From assembly GCF_900116545.1 (NCBI RefSeq), contig NZ_FPCK01000001.1:310001-374000 (forward strand): 64,000 nucleotides of DNA, in the 5' to 3' direction. The notes below the pieces were generated by a model, which was not told the origin of the DNA, did not search any database, and saw nothing but the letters and a program-made list of their open reading frames with translations. How positions within the stretch are numbered: the first letter of the stretch is position 1; each line of letters starts with the position of its first letter. Below are positions 9,046 to 16,864 of the stretch, piece by piece. Source of the DNA: Devosia crocina (GTDB lineage Bacteria > Pseudomonadota > Alphaproteobacteria > Rhizobiales > Devosiaceae). Made by a program: the position numbers and the translations under genes.

Positions 9046-9055
9046 TTTTTAGACA
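9038..9055. promoter_or_regulatory. inverted repeat over the pyrK start, candidate operator
   Basis: TGTCT (9038-9042) and AGACA (9051-9055) flank 8 bases that include the pyrK start codon. A TTGACA hexamer lies upstream on the minus strand (about 9076-9081), though no clear -10 box was found. The sequence GTCTCATTTTTTAGACAC here resembles GTCTCACTTTTGATATACAC upstream of the neighbouring XRE regulator gene. Confidence 0.4.
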
Positions 9056-9108
9056 CTGCTGGAAATCGCGCCAATTGTCAATTCGGCGGCCGAGAGGCTC
9101 GCACTGTG

Positions 9109-10017
9109 CTAACGAATTGGCTCGATGCGTGAAACCGCATCGGCGCGCGCAATGATCCGGCGCAGTATAGCGGCGCCATCAGAACCCTTTTTAGCAATCG
9201 TCCATTGGGCGTCGAGCGTTTCGGTGAAATGGCGCACCGCCTCTGGCGCCGTGGTCACGATGGCGATGCCCGATGAGACATTGGGCTGGTCACCCAACCG
9301 GTAGGGCGACAGGGTCACCGCGGAATCGTCTTCTCTTTCATATATTTGGAAGGTCTGGCTGGGCGGCTGTCCGTCGACGATGCCGATCTGGGTGCCGATC
9401 GGCTGCTTTTCGAGGGTTTCGATCAGCCGCTCGATTTCGAATCGCGCGGCAGCCCGGCGTTCAGCCTGCACTGCGGTCGGCAGGTCCAGGCGCCCCACCA
9501 TGCCAAGCATCAGAAATCGCTCGATATCCTGGCTTCCGACAATTGAAACGATTGGCACCCGCCGTCGTCCGGCACTGCGCCGCCGTTCGTCCAGCAGCTC
9601 CAGGATCCGGTCGATCAACACCAGCGCAGGCCCACCCTTTTGCTGATCCTCGGGCATCGCCTCGACCAGCATCATACGCAAATATGTCATGTATTCGGGT
9701 GACAATAGTAGCGTCGATACCGGGGAGAAATTCCCCAAAAGCTGGATCGACTTCTCCTCCAACTGCCGCATGCGCTCGAAGAACGACAGAGCGTTGCTGT
9801 AATACTCTACTCCGACTCCCAGCAGGGAGGGTAGGGAAACGTCCAGAAACTTCGCAATCGACTCCAAAATCTGGATCTTGACGATCTCCCCCTTCTCCAG
9901 CCGATACACGGCTGCGCGGGAAATTCCCAGATGCGCCGCAATATCGTCAGCACTGAGTTCGCGGCCGATCCGATGCGCCCGCAGTCGCCGCCCTATTTCC
10001 TCGAACTGGATCGGCAT
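9109..10017 (-). CDS. XRE-family transcriptional regulator with large C-terminal domain
   Basis: This 302-residue protein has a Cro/CI-type helix-turn-helix at residues 8-60 ('LSADDIAAHLGISRAAVYRLEKG'). A C-terminal region of about 230 residues follows that I cannot assign to a named ligand-binding fold; it includes a hydrophobic/acidic segment at 85-150 and a low-homology tail. It lies directly upstream of pyrK on the same strand (63-bp gap), which makes it the likely local regulator of the pyrimidine cluster. A motif shared by its own promoter region and the pyrK start supports that. The effector is unknown; a pyrimidine or a precursor is a reasonable guess. Confidence 0.82.
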   Translation of the reverse strand: MPIQFEEIGRRLRAHRIGRELSADDIAAHLGISRAAVYRLEKGEIVKIQILESIAKFLDVSLPSLLGVGVEYYSNALSFFERMRQLEEKSIQLLGNFSPVSTLLLSPEYMTYLRMMLVEAMPEDQQKGGPALVLIDRILELLDERRRSAGRRRVPIVSIVGSQDIERFLMLGMVGRLDLPTAVQAERRAAARFEIERLIETLEKQPIGTQIGIVDGQPPSQTFQIYEREDDSAVTLSPYRLGDQPNVSSGIAIVTTAPEAVRHFTETLDAQWTIAKKGSDGAAILRRIIARADAVSRIEPIR

Positions 10018-10035
10018 GCTCTCCCTTTCCCTCTC

Positions 10036-10055
10036 GTCTCACTTTTGATATACAC
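10036..10055. promoter_or_regulatory. candidate autoregulatory site of the XRE regulator
   Basis: GTCTCACTTTT followed by TATACAC lies 19-38 bp upstream of the XRE gene start, in the gap to a divergent small gene. It matches GTCTCATTTTTTAGACAC at the pyrK start in its GTCTCAYTTTT part and its TANACAC end. The match is short, and only two copies were seen. Confidence 0.35.
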
Positions 10056-10098
10056 GCCCGCTTCCAGCGTCCAGAGCGCCATTCCCGGGAGACTTAGC

Positions 10099-10419
10099 GT
10101 GAACGATCTATACGAGTGGCTTGAACAACAGAACGGCGGCATTCGGACCTACGCGGAGTTCCATCAGATGGCCTACGAAATGGCGCGCGAGAACCCTGAT
10201 CAAGCGGCCATCCTTGCTCTGGTCGGTGGAGTGGCCGCGCGTTTCGCTGCTCGCTTCAGGGGCGAGCCATTCTCGGTCGATCAGGCAAGCTCTGCGATCC
10301 AAGAGTTCAAAGAGGTCCTGCAAAGGGCAAAAGTGGCGATAAGTGGCTCAGAGGGCGAAAGGCTGAATTTCGCCAACTCCATAGCGACATTCGACTTGCT
10401 CGCAGTGAAGATGCATTGA
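10099..10419 (+). CDS. small protein of unknown function
   Basis: This 106-residue, soluble, mostly helical product has no motif I recognise. The GTG at 10099 was chosen because a GGGAG ribosome site sits 7 bases before it; the frame is open upstream to 9931 but that part overlaps the divergent regulator gene. Composition is normal for the genome. It is divergent from the XRE gene and isolated from the IclR operon, so context gives no function. Confidence 0.55.
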   Translation: MNDLYEWLEQQNGGIRTYAEFHQMAYEMARENPDQAAILALVGGVAARFAARFRGEPFSVDQASSAIQEFKEVLQRAKVAISGSEGERLNFANSIATFDLLAVKMH

Positions 10420-10735
10420 TTTGGTGCCGCGCAGGCTTTTCTGAGTGCCGTTCCACCCGGTAGCGCCGTGTTCATGCTACCGTGTGGCTCGACAATGTTG
10501 CATCCAGCGGCGCGAGTGCCTCTAGTAAGCAATCTAACTGCAGCAGCGAACCATCAGGCCTCTCGGTTTGATGCCGCCATGCGCTTGCGCTAATTCTCCC
10601 AAGCAGGAAGCACCAATGGATTGCGACATGTTTCGCGCCACCCCGGCCCGCTAGGTGCGCCGTGTTGGCCTCAGTTATCGCGAGCCGCCACCACGATTTT
10701 TTGCGGGACCTAGTAAACGTAGTGAGCTGCCAGCA
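10420..10735. other. 316-bp gap, no gene seen
   Basis: No convincing coding region was found. A 7-bp hairpin (CGGTAGC at 10458-10464 with GCTACCG at 10476-10482, 11-base loop) lies 38 bp after the upstream small gene and may end its transcript, although no T tract follows. The rest has no obvious structure. Confidence 0.4.
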
Positions 10736-11467
10736 TTATCGACGCTGCAGAGCGTCCGAAATGTCACCCGCGAGTTTCAGAAGTGGTCGCGCGAGCTTGG
10801 TGACTCCGTCAGCGCGCAGGCTGGGCACAAGGATAGCGATGCTGGCCGAGCAACTGCCATCGGCCTCTTTCAATGGCGCCGCGATGCCGTGTACACCCTG
10901 CTGCAACTCGTCATGCGAGATCGCGAAGCCATCGACACGGATTTTCGCAATGCGACTCCGTGCTTCATTCGCATCCAAGCTCTTCTTCAAAACGCGTGAG
11001 ATCGTCTTCTCGTCCTGAAACGCAAGGATCGACCAGCCGCTTGCACCGATGAAAAGCGGATGTCGTGAGCCGGGCTGGTGCTGAACGCGGACAAGATGCT
11101 TGGCGCCGATGGCTTGTTCCACCACAACCGCCTCATCCTTTTCCATGCAGTGCAGCACCACCGTTTCGGACACCTGATCGGCAAGGCGGTCCATCATCGG
11201 CTTGGCAAGAACCGAAATGTCCTCTTCGGCAGAATGACCAAGTCTTATAGCGGCGGTGCCAAGGACATAGCCCTCGGTTGTGCGGCGGATGTAATTGCGC
11301 TGGGCCAAGGTGTTGAGTAGGCGCAGCGCCACAGTCCGGTTGAGGTCGCAATTGCGCGCCACTTCGGCGGCCGATGCCGGCCCGGCATCGGCGATGTTTT
11401 CCAACACGATCAGCATCTGGTCCGCAGTTTGGGAGATTTCAGGCACTGTGACGCGGTTCCCCAGCAT
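10736..11467 (-). CDS. IclR-family transcriptional regulator
   Basis: This 243-residue protein has an N-terminal winged helix-turn-helix (about 12-65, 'ASAAEVARNCDLNRTVALRLLNTLAQ') and a C-terminal IclR effector domain. Effector-domain landmarks are 'HPLFIGASGWSILAF' and 'GVHGIAAPLKEADGSCSASIAI'. IclR proteins usually control nearby catabolic operons in response to an aromatic or organic acid. It is the last gene of the minus-strand operon, and its start overlaps the gabD-like gene end by 29 bp, so it is probably co-transcribed. It is the obvious candidate for binding the mirror operators at 16619 and 16835, which is an inference. Confidence 0.9.
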   Translation of the reverse strand: MLGNRVTVPEISQTADQMLIVLENIADAGPASAAEVARNCDLNRTVALRLLNTLAQRNYIRRTTEGYVLGTAAIRLGHSAEEDISVLAKPMMDRLADQVSETVVLHCMEKDEAVVVEQAIGAKHLVRVQHQPGSRHPLFIGASGWSILAFQDEKTISRVLKKSLDANEARSRIAKIRVDGFAISHDELQQGVHGIAAPLKEADGSCSASIAILVPSLRADGVTKLARPLLKLAGDISDALQRR

Positions 11468-12956
11468 AAGTTAAGTCTATTCCGCCGAGGCAGATGTATT
11501 TGATATCCAGATAGTCTTCGAGCCCGTATTTTGATCCTTCACGGCCAAAGCCCGATTGCTTCACACCGCCGAATGGAGCGACTTCGGTGGAGATCAGTCC
11601 GGTATTGACGCCCACCATGCCGCATTCGAGGGCTTCGGCCACTTGCCAGATGCGTGACATGGACGCGGCGTAGAAATATGCGGCGAGTCCGAATTCGGTG
11701 TCATTGGCCTGGGCGATGACGTCTTCCACATCCTTGAAGCGGAAGAGGGGGGCGAGGGGGCCGAATGTTTCTTCTTTTGCCACCAACATCGATGCGGTGA
11801 CGCCGGTGAGAACGGTAGGCTTATAGAAGTTGCCGCCGTTCTCGTGGGCAGCACCACCAACGGCGATGGCAGCCCCTTTTCCGACGGCGTCGGCGACGTG
11901 TTCCTCGACTTTTGCCAGCGCCTTATCGTCGACGAGCGGGCCGATAGCAACGCCGTCCGTAAAACCGTCGGCGACTTTGAGGGCTGCGACGCGGCGGCTG
12001 AGTTTTTGGGCAAAGGCGTCATGGACACCGTCCTGCACATAAAGCCGGTTGGCGCAGACGCAGGTTTGGCCGGCATTGCGGAACTTGGAGACTATAGCGC
12101 CTTCGACTGCCGCGTCGAGGTCGGCATCGTCGAAGACGATGAAGGGGGCATTGCCGCCAAGTTCAAGCGAAAGCTTCATGATCTTGGGCGCGGCTTGCGC
12201 CATCAGGGCACGGCCGACTTCGGTTGAGCCGGTGAAGGTCAGTTTTCTGACAGTAGGGTTTTCAGTGATTTCGGCGCCAAAGTCGCGGCTCCTGCGCGTG
12301 GTGATGACGCTGAAGAGGCCAGCCGGGAGTCCGGCGCGCTCGGCGAGAATGGCGAGGGCGATGCTCGAGAGCGGCGTCTGCGCGGCGGGTTTCAGGACAA
12401 TGGCGCAGCCGGCGGCGAGGGCGGGTGCGACTTTCCGGGCGACCATGGCATTGGGGAAGTTCCATGGGGTGATGGCTGCGACGACGCCAACCGGCTGCTT
12501 GATGACGACGATGCGCTTGTCTTCCTGGTGGCCGGGGATGACATCGCCATAGATCCGCTTCGCTTCCTCTGCAAACCATTCGATATAGCCCGCGCCATAG
12601 AGAACTTCAGACTTCGCTTCTGCCAATGGCTTTCCCATCTCTGTAGTGAGAATGGTGGCGAGGTCGTCGGCATTGGCAATGGTGAGGTCGTGCCATTGTC
12701 GCAGGATTGCTGCGCGCTGCTTGCCCGTTTTCCTGGACCAGTCACGTTGGGCAAGGCGAGCTGCCTCGATTGCTGCACGCGCTTCGTCGCGCGACAGGTC
12801 CGGCAACGATGCCAGAACATCGCCATTGGCGGGATTGGTGACTTCAAACCGTTCGCCAGACATTGCGTCAGCGCACCAGGTGCCTCCGACAAACCCGGCC
12901 TCAACCAGAAGCGAGGGATCGGATAGACGAGACGACAGGGCGTTGGAAATGGCCAT
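11439..12956 (-). CDS. gabD: succinate-semialdehyde dehydrogenase-like aldehyde dehydrogenase
   Basis: This 505-residue enzyme would oxidise succinate semialdehyde (or a similar semialdehyde) with NAD(P)+. The central segment is very close to E. coli GabD: 'LELGGNAPFIVFDDADLDAA' carries the catalytic Glu, and 'FRNAGQTCVCANRLYVQDGV' carries the nucleophile Cys. The cofactor region 'ITPWNFPNAMVARKVAPALA' and the C-terminal 'GVKQSGFGREGSKYGLEDY' also fit. A tail of about 18 residues after 'IKYICLGG' exceeds E. coli GabD and overlaps the IclR start. It lies 18 bp after a second aldehyde dehydrogenase gene. A semialdehyde end product of the operon's pathway would explain it. Confidence 0.88.
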   Translation of the reverse strand: MAISNALSSRLSDPSLLVEAGFVGGTWCADAMSGERFEVTNPANGDVLASLPDLSRDEARAAIEAARLAQRDWSRKTGKQRAAILRQWHDLTIANADDLATILTTEMGKPLAEAKSEVLYGAGYIEWFAEEAKRIYGDVIPGHQEDKRIVVIKQPVGVVAAITPWNFPNAMVARKVAPALAAGCAIVLKPAAQTPLSSIALAILAERAGLPAGLFSVITTRRSRDFGAEITENPTVRKLTFTGSTEVGRALMAQAAPKIMKLSLELGGNAPFIVFDDADLDAAVEGAIVSKFRNAGQTCVCANRLYVQDGVHDAFAQKLSRRVAALKVADGFTDGVAIGPLVDDKALAKVEEHVADAVGKGAAIAVGGAAHENGGNFYKPTVLTGVTASMLVAKEETFGPLAPLFRFKDVEDVIAQANDTEFGLAAYFYAASMSRIWQVAEALECGMVGVNTGLISTEVAPFGGVKQSGFGREGSKYGLEDYLDIKYICLGGIDLTYAGEPRHSA

Positions 12957-12974
12957 GAACGAAATCCGGGTTTG

Positions 12975-14447
12975 TCAGGCGACGATGGAGACGGTCTTTT
13001 CGACCGTATTGGCGAGAAGGCCTGAACGGCCGAGCTCTTCGCCAAGGCCACTGGTTTTGACTCCGAGCCAAGGCAGGGACGGGTGGGGTGGGCCCCAGGC
13101 ATTGACCCAGACCGAACCGGCCTTGAGCTTTTGCACATAGGCATTTGCTGCCGCGAGGTCCTGCGTCCAAACCACCGAAGTCAGGCCATAGTCAGTGGCA
13201 TTGGCGAGGCGCAGGGCTTCTTCGTCGGTATCGAAGGTGATGATCGTGCCGACAGGACCGAAAATCTCTTCACGGGCAATGGCCAGGTCATTGTGACCAC
13301 CAAAGAGGGTTGGGGCGAAAAAATAGCCGGGGGCATCAAGACGACTGCCCCCGGTGAGCAGCTTGCCGCCTTCTGAAAGACCTTTTTGGACGTATCCCGC
13401 GACGCGCTCCAGTTGCTTGGCGCTGACGAGGGCTCCCATCTGCGTTGTGGGGTCGAAGGGGTCTCCGACCTTGATGGATCGGGCGGCGGCAACGAGGCGC
13501 TCGGTGAGGTCTTCGGCAATGCTGCGGTGAACAAGCAGGCGGCTGCCCGAAGCGCAGGTTTGGCCCTGATTGGCGAAGAAGGAGATCGGGGCGCCTGAGG
13601 CGACGAGGTCAAGATCGGCATCGGCGCGCACGATCTGAGGTGATTTTCCGCCGAGTTCGAGGGCGACCTTGGTGAGGGACTGGCCGGCGATGGAGGCGAT
13701 GTGACGGCCGACGCCGGGGCTACCGGTGAAGGAAATCTTATCAACGCCTGAATGGCGGATGAGGGCTTCGCCGGCGACCGCGCCAATGCCGGTCACGAGA
13801 TTGACGGTGCCAGGGGGAAAACCTGCTTCCTCGATGAGCTGCACCAATCGGACTGTGCTGAGAGAGGCGTCTTCGGCCGGCTTGATCACGACAGTGTTGC
13901 CGGCAGCCAGCGCGGTTGCCAACTTCCACGAGGCGATCATTGTGGGAGCATTCCAGGGCGTGATCGCGGCGACGACGCCGATCGGGTGTCGGAGCGTATA
14001 GGAATGGCGGGGGCGTCCAGCGAAGTCTGGAAGGGCAAATGTTTGCCCGGTCAGCTTGTCGGCCCAGCCCGCGAAATGGCGAAAAGTGCTGGCGGCGAGG
14101 GGGACTTCGAACTCGTAGGGTTCAAAATAGGGGCGGCCGATATCGGTCGCTTCAAGGAAGGCGAGGTTTTCGCGATTGGCTTCGATGAGGTCGGCGAGGC
14201 GCCAGAGGAGGCGACCGCGATCTTCGCCCGAGAGGCGGGACCATTCGCCAGTTTCGAACTGTTCCCTGGCGGCGCGCACGGCGGCGTCGATATCGCTCGC
14301 GCTGGCCGCGGCGATTGTTCCCAACACCTGTTCGGTGCTGGGATTGATCACGGGCAGACTTGCCCCCTTTTCGGCAGGGCGCCATTGACCGGCAATGAAG
14401 AGGTGTCCGGGAGGAAGGCGCCGGGCGGAGTCACTCAGGTCGGTCAT
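12975..14447 (-). CDS. NAD-dependent aldehyde dehydrogenase
   Basis: This 490-residue class I aldehyde dehydrogenase has the cofactor region 'ITPWNAPTMIASWKLATALA' (near 160-180), the catalytic Glu in ALELGGKSP and the nucleophile Cys in NQGQTCASGSR. The C-terminal 'WVNAWGPPHPSLPWLGVKTSG' is typical of hydroxymuconic- or betaine-aldehyde-type enzymes, but the substrate cannot be read from sequence. It starts 15 bp after the MoaF-like gene and precedes the gabD-like gene by 18 bp. In ring-cleavage pathways such an enzyme oxidises the semialdehyde made by an extradiol dioxygenase. Confidence 0.88.
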   Translation of the reverse strand: MTDLSDSARRLPPGHLFIAGQWRPAEKGASLPVINPSTEQVLGTIAAASASDIDAAVRAAREQFETGEWSRLSGEDRGRLLWRLADLIEANRENLAFLEATDIGRPYFEPYEFEVPLAASTFRHFAGWADKLTGQTFALPDFAGRPRHSYTLRHPIGVVAAITPWNAPTMIASWKLATALAAGNTVVIKPAEDASLSTVRLVQLIEEAGFPPGTVNLVTGIGAVAGEALIRHSGVDKISFTGSPGVGRHIASIAGQSLTKVALELGGKSPQIVRADADLDLVASGAPISFFANQGQTCASGSRLLVHRSIAEDLTERLVAAARSIKVGDPFDPTTQMGALVSAKQLERVAGYVQKGLSEGGKLLTGGSRLDAPGYFFAPTLFGGHNDLAIAREEIFGPVGTIITFDTDEEALRLANATDYGLTSVVWTQDLAAANAYVQKLKAGSVWVNAWGPPHPSLPWLGVKTSGLGEELGRSGLLANTVEKTVSIVA

Positions 14448-14462
14448 GGTCTTGCTCTAGGC

Positions 14463-15263
14463 TTACTTGTTCTGGAAGGCGGCCGAATAATCTGTGGTGT
14501 TGACCAGCGTACCGGTGGCGCCGACGATGATCTGGCTGATCTCGCGCTTTTCCGGGTCCCAGCCAACGAGGCGCCCGGCCGAGCGTGGCTTGCCGGTGAG
14601 ATCAATTACCAAGGCGCCGTTGAACGGCGTGCCGCGGTCGGACCAAGTGAACAGATAGAGGTTATCCTCGATCTTGCGAACCGAGGTCGGTTCAACAGCG
14701 CCCATGCCACCCTCGGGTCCGGTGATCCCGTGCCAGCAATAAAGTTCGGGCTCGATATAGATGTGCTCGAAGAAATGGGTTGGACCGTAAGACCAGTGGA
14801 TGCGCTTGCCAACCAGTTCGGCGGTCTTGGGGAAGGGGCGGGCGAGCGGCGCGCCGATGCCGGCTTCGAGGATGATCGAGCGTTCGGCGATGGTTGAGGT
14901 GCCCCCGATCATGACGGAATGTACGACGAGGACGCGCTTTTGCGCGAGATCGACGATCATCAGATCGTTGGAGACGCTTTCGGTGTGATTGATGGTGGCG
15001 GCAAGGAGGCCGTGGCCAACTTCGATAGCTTCGTAAGCGGCTTCGCCAATGGGATAGGCGACATTGGCAGAGGGGTTTGAAGTCCAGCGCACGCGCTTCT
15101 CGTCAAAGGTATAAGACACGGGTGTCCGGCCTTCGAAGTGCAGCTCTAGTGTCTGGCCGACAAGGGTCAGCGTGGCGTCGGGGCGCAGGGCATCGTGCCC
15201 GGGAAACAGCTTGTCGGGCGTGACAGTGTCGACGCGCTTGTAGTTTTCAGCAATCTGGCTCAC
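14463..15263 (-). CDS. MoaF-like protein
   Basis: This 266-residue protein matches the two-part MoaF architecture: an N-terminal calycin-like half (about 1-120) and a C-terminal half with 'VHSVMIGGTSTIAERS', 'HWSYGPTHFFEHIYIEP' and 'LYCWHGITGPEGGMGAVEPT'. In Klebsiella, moaF belongs to the monoamine regulon, and its biochemical role is unclear. The GTG at 15263 was chosen because AGAAGGG precedes it by about 8 bases and it begins 5 bp after the upstream stop. Its place between the decarboxylase-like and dehydrogenase genes suggests a role in the same pathway, possibly as an isomerase or ligand-binding helper. Confidence 0.75.
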   Translation of the reverse strand: MSQIAENYKRVDTVTPDKLFPGHDALRPDATLTLVGQTLELHFEGRTPVSYTFDEKRVRWTSNPSANVAYPIGEAAYEAIEVGHGLLAATINHTESVSNDLMIVDLAQKRVLVVHSVMIGGTSTIAERSIILEAGIGAPLARPFPKTAELVGKRIHWSYGPTHFFEHIYIEPELYCWHGITGPEGGMGAVEPTSVRKIEDNLYLFTWSDRGTPFNGALVIDLTGKPRSAGRLVGWDPEKREISQIIVGATGTLVNTTDYSAAFQNK

Positions 15264-15268
15264 GGCGT

Positions 15269-15679
15269 TTAGCCCTTCTGCGGTTCGGATTGGGTTTTGT
15301 CGGCGTTCCACTCAGCAAGCACCTCTTGTGCGATGCGAAAGGCCTCGACGCCGGCAGGAATGCCGGAATAGATCGACAGGTGAATCAGCGTATCGCGGAT
15401 TTCATCTGTGGTAACGCCATTGCGAAGGGCGCCTCGCACATGGAGGGAAAACTCGGCGCTACGGCCCAGAGTGCCGATGATGGCGAGATTAAGAAGGCTA
15501 CGGTCGCGCTTGGTGAGCGCGTCTCGTCCCCAACTTCCGCCCCAGCAGAACTCGGTTACGAGATCCTGAAAATCCTTGCCAAAGTCGCCGGCCTTGTCAT
15601 AGGCGCGCTGCACATATTCGGCGCCCACCACATCCTTCCGGATCTGCAGCCCACGTTCGTACTGCTCGGTTTTGCTCAT
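15269..15679 (-). CDS. carboxymuconolactone decarboxylase-family protein
   Basis: This 136-residue all-helical protein has the length and motifs of the PcaC / 4-carboxymuconolactone decarboxylase subgroup: 'EFCWGGSWGRDALTKRDRSLLNLA' (the central part near 43-65), and 'HVRGALRNGVTTDEIRDTLIH' with the conserved His/Arg and 'EI'. The peroxidase-type CxxC of AhpD is absent, which favours the decarboxylase or lactone-acting branch over an antioxidant role. The start overlaps the upstream FAH gene by 4 bp (ATGA). Most family members are annotated by homology only, so the true substrate is open. Confidence 0.85.
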   Translation of the reverse strand: MSKTEQYERGLQIRKDVVGAEYVQRAYDKAGDFGKDFQDLVTEFCWGGSWGRDALTKRDRSLLNLAIIGTLGRSAEFSLHVRGALRNGVTTDEIRDTLIHLSIYSGIPAGVEAFRIAQEVLAEWNADKTQSEPQKG

Positions 15680-16596
15680 GCGTCTGCCTCGTTGATAACG
15701 GGATTGGTCAACGTGCCGAGCCCTTCGACTTCAACAGAGATGATATCGCCGGAGCGTAGGAAGCGCGGTGGGGTGCGGGTGAAGCCAACACCGGCCGGCG
15801 TGCCCATGGGTATGACATCACCGGGTTCGAGCTCGATGAACTCGGAGAGGTGTTCGATGATTGCCGGGATATCGAAGAGCATTTCCTCGGTATTGCCGTC
15901 CTGGACGATTTCGCCGTTAAGGCGGGTCTTGATGTCGAGGTTGTGCGGATCGGCGACCTCGTCGGTGAGCACGAGATAGGGACCAAACGGACCTGAGCGC
16001 GAGAAATTCTTGCCAGCGGTATATTGGGTAATGCGGAACTGGTAGTCGCGCACCGTCACGTCGTTGAAGATGGAATAGCCAGCGACGTAATCCATTGCAT
16101 CGGCACGGCGGACATGGCGTCCAGCCTTGCCAATGATGACGGCGAGTTCGCCTTCCCAGTCGAGCTGTTCCGACACTGTCGGAACGACGACGTTCCCACC
16201 CTGCTCGACAAGCGTTTTAGCAAATCGCGAGAAGATGATCGGGATTTCCGAGATCGGCCGACCGGCTTCGGCAGCGTGTTTTCCGTAATTGCGGCCGACG
16301 CAGAGGATTTTGGGCGGCTTCTGGATGGGTGGCAACACCTGCACATCGGCTTCGGCGACAAGCAGGCCAGCCTTGCGGGCGGCGTCATCACCAAGGGCCT
16401 TGATTGACGCGGTAAGCGCTCTGAGTTGTTCGCAGGCTTCATCCCCGGCTTCGAGAAAGGCAAGGCTGTCTTTGGTCCAACCAGTGTTTTCAAACCTCTG
16501 ATGGTCGGCAGCGAGGGCGAGGTCGAGGATCATGCCATCCCTGACGCTGCCAAGCCTTGCGCCGTTTCCTGTCGAGTAGGTTACGAGCCTGGTCAT
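15676..16596 (-). CDS. fumarylacetoacetate hydrolase-family enzyme
   Basis: This 306-residue protein has a short N-terminal cap and the FAH C-terminal domain from about residue 95 ('KILCVGRNYGKHAAE'). The metal-binding acidic residues lie in 'DWEGELAVIIGKAGR' and 'GYSIFNDVTVRDYQ', followed by 'GPFGPYLV' and 'GDVIPMGTPAGVGFTRTPP'. Family members hydrolyse, decarboxylate or isomerise diketo-acid or hydroxymuconate intermediates (HpaG, acylpyruvase, 2-hydroxyhepta-diene-dioate isomerase). It is the first gene of the minus-strand operon. A GGGAG ribosome site precedes the ATG, and a 16-bp operator starts 23 bp upstream of the start. Confidence 0.9.
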   Translation of the reverse strand: MTRLVTYSTGNGARLGSVRDGMILDLALAADHQRFENTGWTKDSLAFLEAGDEACEQLRALTASIKALGDDAARKAGLLVAEADVQVLPPIQKPPKILCVGRNYGKHAAEAGRPISEIPIIFSRFAKTLVEQGGNVVVPTVSEQLDWEGELAVIIGKAGRHVRRADAMDYVAGYSIFNDVTVRDYQFRITQYTAGKNFSRSGPFGPYLVLTDEVADPHNLDIKTRLNGEIVQDGNTEEMLFDIPAIIEHLSEFIELEPGDVIPMGTPAGVGFTRTPPRFLRSGDIISVEVEGLGTLTNPVINEADA

Positions 16597-16618
16597 GCAT
16601 TCAATCTCCCAAGTTAGC

Positions 16619-16634
16619 CCGATTATCGGACTTA
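16619..16634 (-). promoter_or_regulatory. operator copy 1, upstream of the FAH operon
   Basis: CCGATTATCGGACTTA contains the palindrome CCGAT-T-ATCGG and lies 23 bp before the FAH start, likely in the promoter or early leader. Its exact reverse complement recurs at 16835-16850 next to the divergent gene. It is probably bound by one regulator, with the IclR protein the leading candidate. Confidence 0.7.
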
Positions 16635-16834
16635 AAAAAACCGATATGCGAATTTGATATGGCTATAATTTCTTCCCGTCAACACAAAATGCTGTTTGTG
16701 GGGCGCAGGCTCGGGGAGGTTGTAAGTCTCTGTTGTAGAAAGCGAAAATGTCTGCCGTTATGCCGCGATGCGACTTTGGTCTAGCCATCTTGACGAAATG
16801 CAAAACTCGAAATAGCGTCGAATAACGGATTAAC

Positions 16835-16850
16835 TAAGTCCGATAATCGG
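16835..16850 (+). promoter_or_regulatory. operator copy 2, upstream of the VOC/ABC operon
   Basis: TAAGTCCGATAATCGG is the exact reverse complement of the 16 bases at 16619-16634. It lies 14 bp before the VOC start codon, immediately upstream of the AGGGGAAAGAG ribosome site. The two copies face outward symmetrically, one per divergent operon, about 216 bp apart. Confidence 0.7.
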
Positions 16851-16864
16851 ATCAGGGGAAAGAG

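Noticed and set aside
9931..10098. Upstream extension of the small gene at 10099.
   Set aside because: It runs over the start of the divergent XRE regulator gene, and the GGGAG site marks the GTG at 10099 as the start.
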